NCBI GenBank assembly: GCA_964035795.1
Contig: OZ038320.1
Location: 24,864,118-24,928,117 of the forward strand
DNA: 64,000 bases
Source of the DNA: Pterobdella sp. o SKG-2022
Taxonomy: Eukaryota > Annelida > Clitellata > Hirudinida > Piscicolidae
Direction of reading: 5' to 3'
Of the stretch, positions 46,327-56,879 are shown piece by piece. The notes beneath the pieces are model-generated. The model saw only the letters and a program-made list of their open reading frames with translations. It made no database searches and was not told the DNA's origin. Made by a program: the position numbers and the translations under genes. Position 1 is the stretch's first letter; every line of letters starts with the position of its first letter.

Positions 46327-48707
46327 CTTGTTTTATAAAAACCTAATTTTCAAAATTTTTGGCTATAATAGGTCAATTTTATATATTATATTATAGTATA
46401 TTGATTGGATTTTAAAAGTAAGCAAAAGTTAAGACTTCTATCATACTATTCAAAAATGACTTTGAAAAACTTTTATCTCGTATAATCTTCAAAGTTTGTC
46501 TAAAATAATGTGTTCTCTAAAAACTTGAAATGAATTTTTTTCAAATTTAGACCAACATGACTGACAAAAATGATTTTCCAATTCAGTGGTCAAGTGTTTT
46601 TTACTGTTTTTATATTGAAAATTTCAACAAGGAGTTATAAATAGATACTAATTTATTCTAGAAAAAAAATTTTATTGACATAAGTTGCTTAAAAAATTAT
46701 GGTTCAAAATAAATTTATATCTCAAAGTTCATTGTGTGAAACTGCTAATGAAATTCTATAACCACAACAGGCCTCAAAATAAAAGCTGGTCACGCTTCCT
46801 TTCGTTAAAAAAATCTCTTTAATGTATATTTTAAACAATGAAAGCAAGATTTATTTGTAAAAAAAACAATAAATGTGATATAACAAAAAATTTTTTCTTT
46901 AAGAGGCAAGTATCGTTCAAATGTTGAAGAAAGATATGGTTGGTTATGAACTTTAAGCGTACAGTTTGTCGGAGAAACCTGCAAGACCTGAAAATGATAA
47001 ACCATGATTAATTTGAGTCTAATGAAGATAAAGTCTCTGTTTTTACAAAAATACATACAAGCTGCTTAAACCAATTTTTTCAATAATAAATTTAAAAACT
47101 GATTTTAGTGAATATAAAATTGTTTCAAAAAGCTTTAGCTATTTAAAAAAAAGAATTATAATTACCTTAAATATAAGATAAAAACTTTTGAAAACTAGGA
47201 CAGTCTAAATTTTTAGTTGTAATGTACTGGTTTTATTCGTCTTCAGGCTGTTTTTTTAATTGTTTAAGTTAGTTGTATGGTAATTTATGAGAATCACGCA
47301 CACGGATGTTGCAAAAAAGTTGGATCAACGAATTCATATGGTTTTATTTCAAATTATACAAACACACGAGGTAGCCATTATACGTATATTTTAAAATAGA
47401 TAGTTCTTGCTCTCGAAACATAAAATAAATTTATTTCTCATTGATAACCACGATTAGCTATTTTTTTGGATTAAGATTTTATATTTCATTATTTTTCAAG
47501 TGGTTTTATAACTTGAACTGATGCCATGATAGCTTTTCGTGAGTTAAGCTCACATTCTCAAGCATTAAGCTTCGTGCTATTCAGTTAATAAATGTTTGAT
47601 TCAAATCGTTTTGTTAATATGTTAGTTTAGTTAACTAAAAACATATTATTTATTTGGGGAAAACATAACACAAAGGTTTTCAGAAAGTTATTTTCTGATG
47701 ATGATTTTATAAAAATTCGCAAAACTTTTTATAATTTTCTCAACATCTCTGTATTTTATTCTTGTCACTTTTATTCGTAGGCTAACACATTGTTCGTAGC
47801 ATTTATAACTTCTTAAAATAAAACTATTCAAAACTTATTACAACTAATAGAGATAAACAATTGACCAAAAAGAGATTTTAAATTGTATGATAGAATTTTC
47901 CGAATGTCCAGGAACCAAAATTAATGCAATTGTCATTGCCTATAAAAGTAGCACTGAAGCTACCACTACAATGTAGTAAATTAATAAAATTTAATATTAA
48001 TTACTATAATGTAGTAAAATAATTAATATTAAACCACAAAACATCCATTATCAGCTAGAAACCGATCCTTGTGATGGGTCGACAGTTGATGATAAATACA
48101 ATTTTCGATTACAGTGTAATGAATGCGTGAAAAAAAACCTTTGAAAGCTGAATTTGTTAAAAACTTTGTCACGTTTTTCATTTTTAACCAATTAGCTTTC
48201 AAAAATTTTCAAGATTTTATGTTACTATCCACTTTTAAAATTTTCGTAGATAATTCTTTTGTATAATGCTTGATAGGCATTGTTTTTCTATTTTTTCAGT
48301 ATTTTAATTTATTTTGGAAACTTTTAATAAGGTCTTCTTTTATCGTTCTTCTTCTTTGCCACCGTCCCTTTTCAAAACGTTATAACTTACCACTAAATAG
48401 TTGTATTTAAAAAACAAAAGAATTTGAACATTCAACTTATGAAAGTAAGTTTTTTGATTTAACAATAAAGTTGTTTCATGTTTATTTTATTCATATCTAA
48501 ACTTGCTAGGAAACGATTCTCAAAAAGTCTGCTTTGATCAAAATATAATTTTGTAACTCTGATTCAAGTTTATTTTAGTGAAAGGATATAAGTTAATAAA
48601 TCATAATTCATTGTAAATGCGTCTATTAAAATTCATTTACGCAGCTTAAAATGACATAAAATTCTTTTTAAGTATAAAATCTAAGCCCATTTTTGAGCAT
48701 TTGTCGC

Positions 48708-48870
48708 TTGCGTAGCTCAGCCGGTAGAGCATTAGACTAATAATTGAATCATCGGGTTCGACCGCATGTGGGCCGACAATTGATACCTGTCCCGCAATTT
48801 TTTAGCTAAATTAAATTTTTTTTCACAAGCGCTTTATCGACGCTGGAAAGCGCTCTATAAATAACACATT
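48708..48870 (+). repeat. tRNA-derived SINE, best preserved copy
   Basis: A box GTAGCTCAGCCGGTAGAGCA and B box GGTTCGACCGC, then the shared GTGGGCCGACAATTGATACC, a body, and a 3' part GCGCTTTATCGACGCTGGAA followed by AGCGCTCTATAAATAA. The 3' end resembles tails recognised by CR1/L2-type LINEs. Confidence 0.75.
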
Positions 48871-48916
48871 ATATTAAATTACTAAATAAAACAGCGTTTT
48901 TATTTAAATAAACTAA

Positions 48917-49263
48917 GCTGGTCTTGGGCATGACGTTAAACTGCACCGAAGACAGCGTCTCCAATTTGAGACTACTTTCCTGTTACAACCTGGATAACAG
49001 TAAACTTTGGTAACAGGTATCGACAAACTGATATCCTGGTATCGTTGTCATTTGGCTTGGCGGAGGATCATTCTTTATTGACAACAGCAAGGCCAACTGC
49101 CCAAGTGTGGAAACAGCGGTTCTTGAAATCCGATAGTTTCAAGTTGGACGTTAGCTTGGGCTGGCAGTTTTATGAAAACTTTGTTTCAACTAAAAATGGC
49201 TTTCATTAGCCGACTGCTGTATACCTCAGCTACTGGGACGCCTACAGCAATATAATCTAATAT
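48917..49263 (+). repeat. R1 repeat, young full-length copy
   Basis: About 96% identical to 40044-40388 over its whole length, with the same start (GTCTTGGGCATGACGTTAAA) and the same end (TATAATCTAATATGGATATT). Recent mobilisation is implied. Confidence 0.85.
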
Positions 49264-49652
49264 GGATATTATTTATTTTTTATTTAAGCTACAATTATAA
49301 AATGTTTGGATCATTTCAAATACATCAGAATGGATAGAGACATTTGAATTGTATAACGGAAATACTTCTGGCCTAGCAGGTATAGTTATAAATAAGCCAA
49401 ATAAAAAATTGGTAAAAACATACAAAACCACAAACACACTCAATTGACTATTAGATGGCTTGATGCGACAAATAAATTCACGCAAAATAGTTGAACCTTT
49501 CAATCACCAACATTAACATAAATAAGGCACTAATTTAATTATTTATATTTGAAAACCAAACTAAATACGCAGTATAAATTATCTAAACCACCAAACAATG
49601 GTTAAAAGGCAAGATGCAATTAATATCCATGCACCAGTCGGCAGTAACTTTC

Positions 49653-51750
49653 TCACAGAGGCTTGATCTTCTCGAGGTACTGTTTGTGAGCCTCATGTTC
49701 CCCGTCAGCCCTGTTGTAGGGGGTCCAGACAGGATCTCCTTTAAAGAACCTTCTCGCTTTCACATAGTTCTGTCGGATAGCCAATTTTTATTGAATTGGT
49801 TTGTACGTTTTTATAATTGATATAATGGTACATATTTAGTAGACTTTTAAAGGTTTAAAGCCAGCATGCTTTGAATTTTATTTCGATGAATGACAGCTAT
49901 AAAATTCTATGTTTTGAATACTAATGCAATAAATTTCAAAAAAGTCAGGATAGACAAGAGAATATTCTCCGACATGAAAGCTGTTATGAACAGACAATTG
50001 GGAGAAAAACATCTGATAGAAAAAATATTTGATGATATTATGAGAGAATTTGAAAAAAATAATGACAAAGAATTAAGTTCAAAATGGAAAAGTTGAGCTA
50101 TGAAACAGAAAACTTCAGCAATGAATTATCAGATTATAATTCTGTACATGCGCCAGTAATTGGAGTCGACAGCAATTGACAGATTATTGAAACCACTTAT
50201 AGCGTAATTTATATATGAGGCATTTATTTGGAACAAACTGCATAGACTGCCAGTCCGAGCTATTCAACTTGAAATTAGGGAGTTTCTGCCAAGCTAAATG
50301 ACAAAGATATCAGAATATCAGTTCTTCGATATCTACTACTAAAGTCCTTTATTAAAAGAAGCTACTAATAAAAGTGCTAAGTTCGGTGCAGTTTAACGTC
50401 AAATGCTCAAAAGGAAGTTCAAAGCAAAAGTTGTCAAAAACTTACTTCAATTTGAAAAACATAAATATTCCATTTCGAAACAATTATTAAATATATAAAT
50501 CAAGCTAGCATTATCTGAAGTAAATTATGCCTAAAACGCAAGCAGCTCACGCTGATATCTGGAGTGAATCTGTGGTAAATGCCAGCAGGCAGAGAAATCA
50601 TTTCTTTGTCTTTAAGTTCAATGCGCACCCACTCATCCGTGTCAGGCTTCCTTATATCGAAGTATGCAACACCTTCAGTGATCAAGCGAGTTTCTGAGTC
50701 AGTGTGCAGATGTTCTTGGAAAAAATGTTTCATCTGTTTGGTGTTGATAGAATTGATAACATTTTCGCTATTTGACGCAATAATTATTAGTGTTGTAACT
50801 TTCATTACAATTTGAAAATTCAATAGTATGATAAATATAAATTTATTATATAATAGAGATTAATTTTGAGTTGAACTTTTTAGAATTAGCTTATGAATGT
50901 TTTTCAAATAATTTAAAAACAATTAAAATTAAAATTTGAGAATTTTTAAAATACATTTACTGAAACCAAAGTCTTAGTTTTCAATAACTTTATTTTCATC
51001 CTAGAGTCTTATATGACCAAACATTCTATAATAAGGCTAAACTTTCAGCATTATTTTAAAAAAACCTTCCTGTTTGAAGTTGCTACTGAAAGCTACATGT
51101 GCTTATGATTCATATATATCATGGCTAATAAGCAAACCATGGCCGAATGAACTAACCAGGCATAAAGTATATATATATTATATATATATATATATATACT
51201 TTATGCCTGGTTAGTTCATTCGGCCATGGTTTGCTTACTAGCCATTTTATTTTATTTTATTTTTATTATTTGTAGGGCGCGCAGTTTGCAAACTAGGTTT
51301 GCTGCAGAGGCGCTGTTCTAATCAGAAGGGCTATGAGAAAGAAATTTGGCTATAAAGATGCGTTTTTAAACGCTTGCGAAAAATTTTAAGAGAAGGTGAA
51401 AGACGGACATTAAGTGGAAGAGATTCCATAAGTGAGGGGCGATATGCGAGAAGGAGCGATGTAAGAAAGGTTTAGAAGAGACAGGCTGATGTAGGCATAA
51501 ACCAGAGTTGGAAGACCTGAGAGACTCAGGAGTCTGTCTAATGGAAAGACGGTCATATAAATAAGCCGGCTGATTAAAATATAAGATGTTAGCCGTGAGC
51601 CATAGCAACTTGAACTGGGCTCTTAGTACGACCGGCAGCCAATGGAGGCGATCGAGACAGGTGTGAGATGAAGAATAGTAGTCGGCTTGAAGAGCGGTTT
51701 TAGCAGCGCCATGATATATATGAATCATAAGCACATGTAGCTTTTATATG

Positions 51751-51798
<48 letters not shown>

Positions 51799-53227
51799 AC
51801 GCAGCTCTTCAGGAGCTATCAATCTTGTGAATATCTTTAGTAGCTTTTTTAAAGAGAAAATCGCTCTTATTCACAAATAACATTCTGCCGTTAAGCCCTC
51901 AAAAACCAACCATCTCATCGTAGTTCTTCATGCTTTCTCTCGAGCATGTCACCTCGTCTTGGTACACATACCCACCTGCATCTCGAACCTCTTTCAGTTG
52001 CTCTTCCGATTCTATCTGATGATACTATTACTATTATTACATTATCGGTGTTTTCATCTATTCAAAATGAAGATACTTTTCAAAATCAAGTTCACCAAGC
52101 TTTTCGTAATTTGAACTCACATATTCGAATATGTATCGATGTTTTCATTTATAGAGATTATTCAATTGCTGTCTATTGGGGCATTTGTAGCAGTATAATC
52201 TAATATGGCGCCTAAAGATGATTTTTATGGTGCTAGATTTTATAATCATAATGGGTGGATATAGATTTGCAGAACTATGTTGCTATAAACTGGGCTACTA
52301 ATATCTTCACCATCATAAAAATGCTTGTTTTAGTTGCTAACTAATCATATAACGGTGCTTATACACCTTCATGGTTTTTGTATAAAAAATTGAATAGAAT
52401 TTTATAAATATCTTGTCTAAAATAAGGATAACTTTTTTACATATGTGAATGAAGCCCAGACAGTCATAAAATAATTTTAAAAATAAATTTTAATGCAACG
52501 AACGTTTTAAAATGTTATGTAAGTTTAGAAAAAAAACGTTCAGATATTAATGTTATTTATACAATTTAGTAATAGATTTATTAGTTTAATAATGTTTTAA
52601 AACAAAATTTTGCGCATGTGCATACATTTTTAGGCCTGTTGACTGCAAAAAACTCGTAACTGTTAATCATTAGAATCTAATTAGAAATACGATAAGTTTT
52701 ATTTAGATAAAAGTGTTTTCGGAAGATCAATGCTATATTCGCGAGTAAATAATTAGAAAATTATTCTTTTGTTAATCCTCTATTAATGTACTCAAATTTT
52801 TAAAGTAAAACAGTCCGAAAAATTCAGTTCGGCAAAAACACAAGCATTAAGTTTAATTAATCTTGAGTTGTACTCTGTACTTGATAATGTAAGTTTAAAT
52901 TGAAGAAATCTTAGTGAAAGTTTCGCTTGCTGAAACATATCGACTGATTTCATAAATATTTTATATAATTATAAAATGTGGTTTATATAGCGCGTAAAGC
53001 TCAATCCTGGCTAAAAAACGCGCCTTTGTTAGTGAAATGAGATAAAAAGGAAGTAAAAAATATGATTTGCTTTCCAAACCCCTCGAAATTATTATCATAG
53101 ATACCTTCCAGTAGTCAACTCCATACTTGTGCAGCTGCTCAAGAGTTAGAAATCTTGGAGGGTTTTCCTGGTGGGGCTGATGCTGGTCAGTCTCTACATC
53201 CTTGTCCATCATCCATGCTCGCACCAT
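49653..53227 (-). CDS. ADI1: Acireductone dioxygenase (ADI1/ARD), 4 exons, complete
   Basis: Cupin metalloenzyme of the methionine salvage pathway. With Fe2+ it converts acireductone to the keto-acid precursor of methionine plus formate. Exons: 53105-53227, 51911-52015, 50551-50733, 49653-49769. The sum is 528 nt (175 aa plus stop), all phase 0. Exon 1 gives [20 protein letters not shown] and [13 protein letters not shown]. Exon 2 ([20 protein letters not shown], then [15 protein letters not shown]) sits between transposon fragments and is easy to miss. Exon 3 carries the metal ligands: EHLHTDSE (His, His, Glu) and [10 protein letters not shown] (His). Exon 4 contains [20 protein letters not shown] and ends KIKPL. 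Length agrees with the human enzyme (179 aa). Introns hold R1, LINE and inverted-repeat sequence. Confidence 0.95.
50130..50410 (-). repeat. R1 repeat, old copy in ADI1 intron 3
   Basis: R1 landmarks on the minus strand: ATTATAATTCTGTACATGCG, GCCAGTAATTGGAG and CAGTTTAACGTCAAATGCTC. Shortened and diverged. Confidence 0.7.
51088..51745. repeat. Nested inverted-repeat structure enclosing a LINE fragment, ADI1 intron 2
   Basis: Outer arms (51088-51123 and 51709-51745) are reverse complements around AAGCTACATGTGCTTATGAT. Within them, 51123-51245 is a second palindrome (GGCTAATAAGCAAACCATGG...) around an (AT)n centre. A further (AT)n tract follows at 51764-51795. Confidence 0.8.
51246..51708 (-). 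mobile_element. C-terminal fragment of a CR1/L2-type LINE
   Basis: On the minus strand: [53 protein letters not shown] and [15 protein letters not shown]. This is the conserved region downstream of RT in this clade. It ends in an ATTTT-repeat tail. Confidence 0.8.
52160..52205 (+). repeat. R1 3'-end fragment
   Basis: TTGTAGCAGTATAATCTAAT followed by ATGG matches the terminal bases of the full R1 copies. It lies in ADI1 intron 1. Confidence 0.5.
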
Positions 53228-55394
53228 GGTTTAACGTTGAGTTCTGATAACAGTATGGTTTTAGTTTATGTAGATGTTTATTTGCATTAGTATTTTTGAA
53301 TTTAAAATAAAATGTTACCTATAAAATAGGAGTATCGAGAAAAAATGTAGTACGTGCTAAATTCGAACTTAGTATATATACGCTTCACGATCATACATAT
53401 CGAACCATGTATATGAACATCTAATAATAGAAATTTATACCTAAATGTGTGTATATATATTATATAATAAAATTTAGATAAAAACTGCGGGCATATGGTT
53501 ATCATTGAATTTTAAAAAATGGGTTTTAGCAAAGCCGAAATAAGGGAAAAAAACTCAAATTGAACATCAAAAATATTTTTTTTTTAAATTCAATTTTTTT
53601 AAACTAAATTAATGAAATTCAAAAAAAATTAATATAACTTTTTTTTGAGAAAAAATTTAAAGTACTTGAAAAAATAATTTAATGCTTTAAAACGATAAAC
53701 AGAATTATAATAGTAAATTTTCAATTCTTCATTTTGAATGAATTATCTAATACATTTGATAATTTCAAACGTTTAACTAAAGTGAAAAAAAAAATTTAAA
53801 ACACGATTTGAATCAAACACTTTTATTAACTGAATAATAATAAGAACCTTTTCGTAAGTTGAACTCACATTATCAAGTATACGAACTTAAAGACATAAAC
53901 ATTGTTAACTTTATGATCAACATTAGTCACAAATGATAATCTTAGCATTTTTTTCATTCTAAACTGAATGGACTTTGGAATCTTAATATATTTTATAAAA
54001 CATATTATAATTGTTTTTATGTTGATAAATATTTTATACAAAACTATTGAAGTTATTAAATATAATTTCAGAAATGATTTTTTCATCAAAATGATTATGA
54101 ATAACAAAAATTCAATCAATCTAATGGATTATGACAAAGTTGAATTTGTCGAAAATTTTAGTTTTTTGAAAAAATATATGTATCTAAAATCTTCCTCATT
54201 TTACGATAAAAATCAAGAAAACTAAAGTTTAAAAAAAGATACATAAGATGTCTCTAAAAAATTAATAAAAATTTTAAAAATTGAAAAAAAATTAAATTAT
54301 TCAGGATATACCATTTTGATTCTAACTGCTATCATAATAATTACTATTTTAAATATCCAGTTTAAAAACATATATTATTTTTTCATTAAATTTCAATAAC
54401 TAATTTTTTTAACAAACAGAATTCAATTTAAATTTAGATGTAAAAAAAGGGTCTTGAAATCTTCAATTATTTTTCAAGTTTTTAAACACTTCAAATCAAT
54501 TATTGTAAGATTTTATTTTTTTTGTTAGAAAACACCTTGTTCAAATGGTTTTTATTGATTATCATAAAAAATACCTTTTTGTTCAAAAGATTTATATCAT
54601 AAAAATAAGATTGGCAATTTCATCCAATTATTTTGTATTGTTTCTTTTGTTAATGCATGGTAGTTTAACAATATTATTGTCTTTCATTTCTCTTTTTATC
54701 ATTTATTTTGTGTTTTTTTTTCAATATTTTTTTATTGTTTTAGCAAACGCATTTTATCGTTGTTTTTCAAGTAGAAGCTTTTTAAATAATTTCAACAATA
54801 GTGTTTTATATTCATCGTAAAATTTTATGCAAATATTGTTATTAATCTTTACCGATATTTTATTTTTGATTTCCATTCTTAAAATTGAAACATCTGAATT
54901 GCATTATAATTAACCATGTGGTTTTAGTTTTAGTCACATAATCCTATAGCTGTTATTTGAATGGGACCAAAATTCTGTGTTTAGTTTCTAAACTGATTTG
55001 CACCTGACAACTAAATTTTTAAAATGATGCAAAACGATGGACGCGAATTTCATTTTATTATTTGATGACTTGAAACCACAAAAAGATTCATTATGCCTCT
55101 TCAATCCTAACATAAATATTCAACATACAAGCACATCAAAATTTATTAAGTTCCATAAAACTACATAAATGCTTGCTCCACATTAATATTCAAAAATTTC
55201 GCATAAGCATGCAAGTTATCACCTGCTTTTTGATTCACTGGGTTATTGCCTTGAGTATTAACTGTAAGGTCTAAAAATCTGTATCTTTTAATGAAGTTTG
55301 CGTATATGTCTTGTGAATTGATTTTGTTGAAATTTCCAAAAAATAATAATAAATTGAATAAAAACGTAGAAATTCAACAAAATGCAATTGCCAT

Positions 55395-55513
55395 CGGCTA
55401 CAGCCATATCACGTTGAAAACACCGGTTCTCGTCTGATCACTGAAGTTAAGCAACTTCGAGCCTAGTTAATACTTTGATGGGTGACCGCCTGGGAATACC
55501 GGGTGCCATAATC
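55395..55513 (+). rRNA. 5S rRNA gene or recent 5S pseudogene
   Basis: 119 bases collinear with animal 5S rRNA. The internal control region is well kept (GAAGTTAAGCAACTTCGAGC, then GATGGGTGACCGCCTGGGAA and ATACCGGGTG), as is CACCGGTTCTCGTCTGATCA. A T-run for Pol III termination follows within about 20 bases. The ends are GGCTACAGC and GCCATAATC; only about six of nine stem I pairs form, and the loop B-C region differs at several sites. It is a single copy in this window. It may be functional, a pseudogene, or the head of a 5S-derived SINE. Confidence 0.75.
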
Positions 55514-55899
55514 TTTAAAAACTTTTTTTGGAGTTGATAATATAAAATTTTAGAGAAAATAATTGGCTATTGCGACAATTCAATCAGACATATAATCACC
55601 ATTTTAAAAGCATTAAGAAAGTCATAAGTCGGCAATGTTTGAACACATGAAAACATTTTTTAGAATTATCAATTTTTAATCTACAAATTCCTTGCTTTTG
55701 TAGATGTACAACAACTCAGTTTTTTGAGTTTGCATTTTTTAAGATTTTAAACAATTTTCAAGCAACCTAATAACTCAACTTGAGTGAGCGTGATAGAAAA
55801 TTGAAAACAAATAGAACACAAAAAATGTGAAAGAAGCGCAATTAGTTATGGCTTCACGCCTGTGGAAAGATAACAATGCTTGCTGCCTCAACTACTCAC

Positions 55900-56230
55900 C
55901 TCTGCTTATGCACTTTTGCTTGCAACAAAACTGCAAAACAATAATTGTATTACATATTTTATGGAGTTTTTCAAAAGTATTAGCGTACTAATTTTTATTC
56001 ACTTAAATGTCTCATAATTTATATTCTAAAAACTAAAATTAAATTAACAAATATATACAACTAATGGAAATTCAAAAAAATAGGCAATACACTGTATAAT
56101 ATAACCAGCTCCAATACCCACCTTATCAACTCCACATAACGTGCCATCCACCACATACTCCCCTGAAGATCGCTACTATGGGATGATCTTCTTCCGTAGT
56201 AACACGTCCTACCTAGCAAACATAGCAGTC
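55900..56230 (-). CDS. Possible tiny multi-exon gene, unrecognised
   Basis: Three segments with strong splice sites on the minus strand: one ending at 56213 (MRKTAMFA, donor GTAGGA), one from about 56170 to 56122 (DLQGSMWWMARYVELI, donor GTGGGT), and a 31-nt segment 55930-55900 (acceptor TTTTGCAG, donor GTGAGT). Joined in phase 2 they give a roughly 35-residue product that ends FVASKSA and a stop within the last segment. No family recognised. It could be a real microprotein, an untranslated leader of ADI1, or chance. Confidence 0.22.
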
Positions 56231-56879
56231 TTCCGCATAGTCGGCCTTTGAGTGATTTGAACCAAGTGTGTAAAAAACCCAATTTTTTGAAATGCTAAAT
56301 CAAATTCTATCATTTAAGGACTTTCTTTAAACTGTGAAATACATGTAAAATAAACAACCTTTATGAAATAAAATGACCCAAACTGTCAATGTCCATTTTT
56401 AATCAAAATGATTATTTTAAATTTTTTTCTCTTTTATTACCTAATAAAAGAATATAAACATATTTACATTGGATAATTATGGTATAAAGACACATTAATG
56501 CTTTTTCAGATTCATTTGATGAAATCAGGCATTTAAAAGCTTTTCATAAGACAAACAACGTTATTCTAAACTTTTTAAGCGATACCCGATCATAAAAAGA
56601 ATTTGAAGATCTTAATAAACTAACCAGTGTTCTGAAATTATATTCATTTTATTGTTGGCTTTTGAGATAATCCTTAAATTGAAAATACCTTTGCAATCTT
56701 CGCTTTTAGTTTCTTTATCATTATTTATTTATACATCATTAATATTATTTTTGAAAGTTCAATTCTAAAGCATTTTTCATGATTTAATGAAACATCAACA
56801 AAAAAGATTCATAAAAATCAATAATAATTGAAAACAATTCCTTATCCAATAGCATTACAAAAGAGTATATACATGAGCC

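Larger units (their letters stand above)
46327..49652. other. Intergenic region between ADI1 and XPG
   Basis: Contains a SINE (48708-48870) and an R1 copy (48917-49263). A possible terminal exon on the minus strand at about 46871-46982 reads VLQVSPTNCTLKVHNQPYLS with an acceptor before it, but I cannot link it to a gene. Otherwise A/T-rich. Confidence 0.45.
53228..56879. other. Intergenic region between MRPS11 and ADI1
   Basis: Contains the 5S-like gene (about 55395-55513), a half foldback near 53825-53880 and candidate minus-strand exons at 55900-56230. The remainder is very A/T-rich with meaningless open frames. Confidence 0.5.

Noticed and set aside
46805..47056. Terminal exon reading VLQVSPTNCTLKVHNQPYLS
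   Set aside because: It has a plausible acceptor and a nearby AATAAA, but no partner exon. XPG and ADI1 are already complete without it.
53865..54820. Several open frames rich in Phe, Ile and Lys
   Set aside because: Composition is what very A/T-rich non-coding sequence gives. There is no domain and no splice context.
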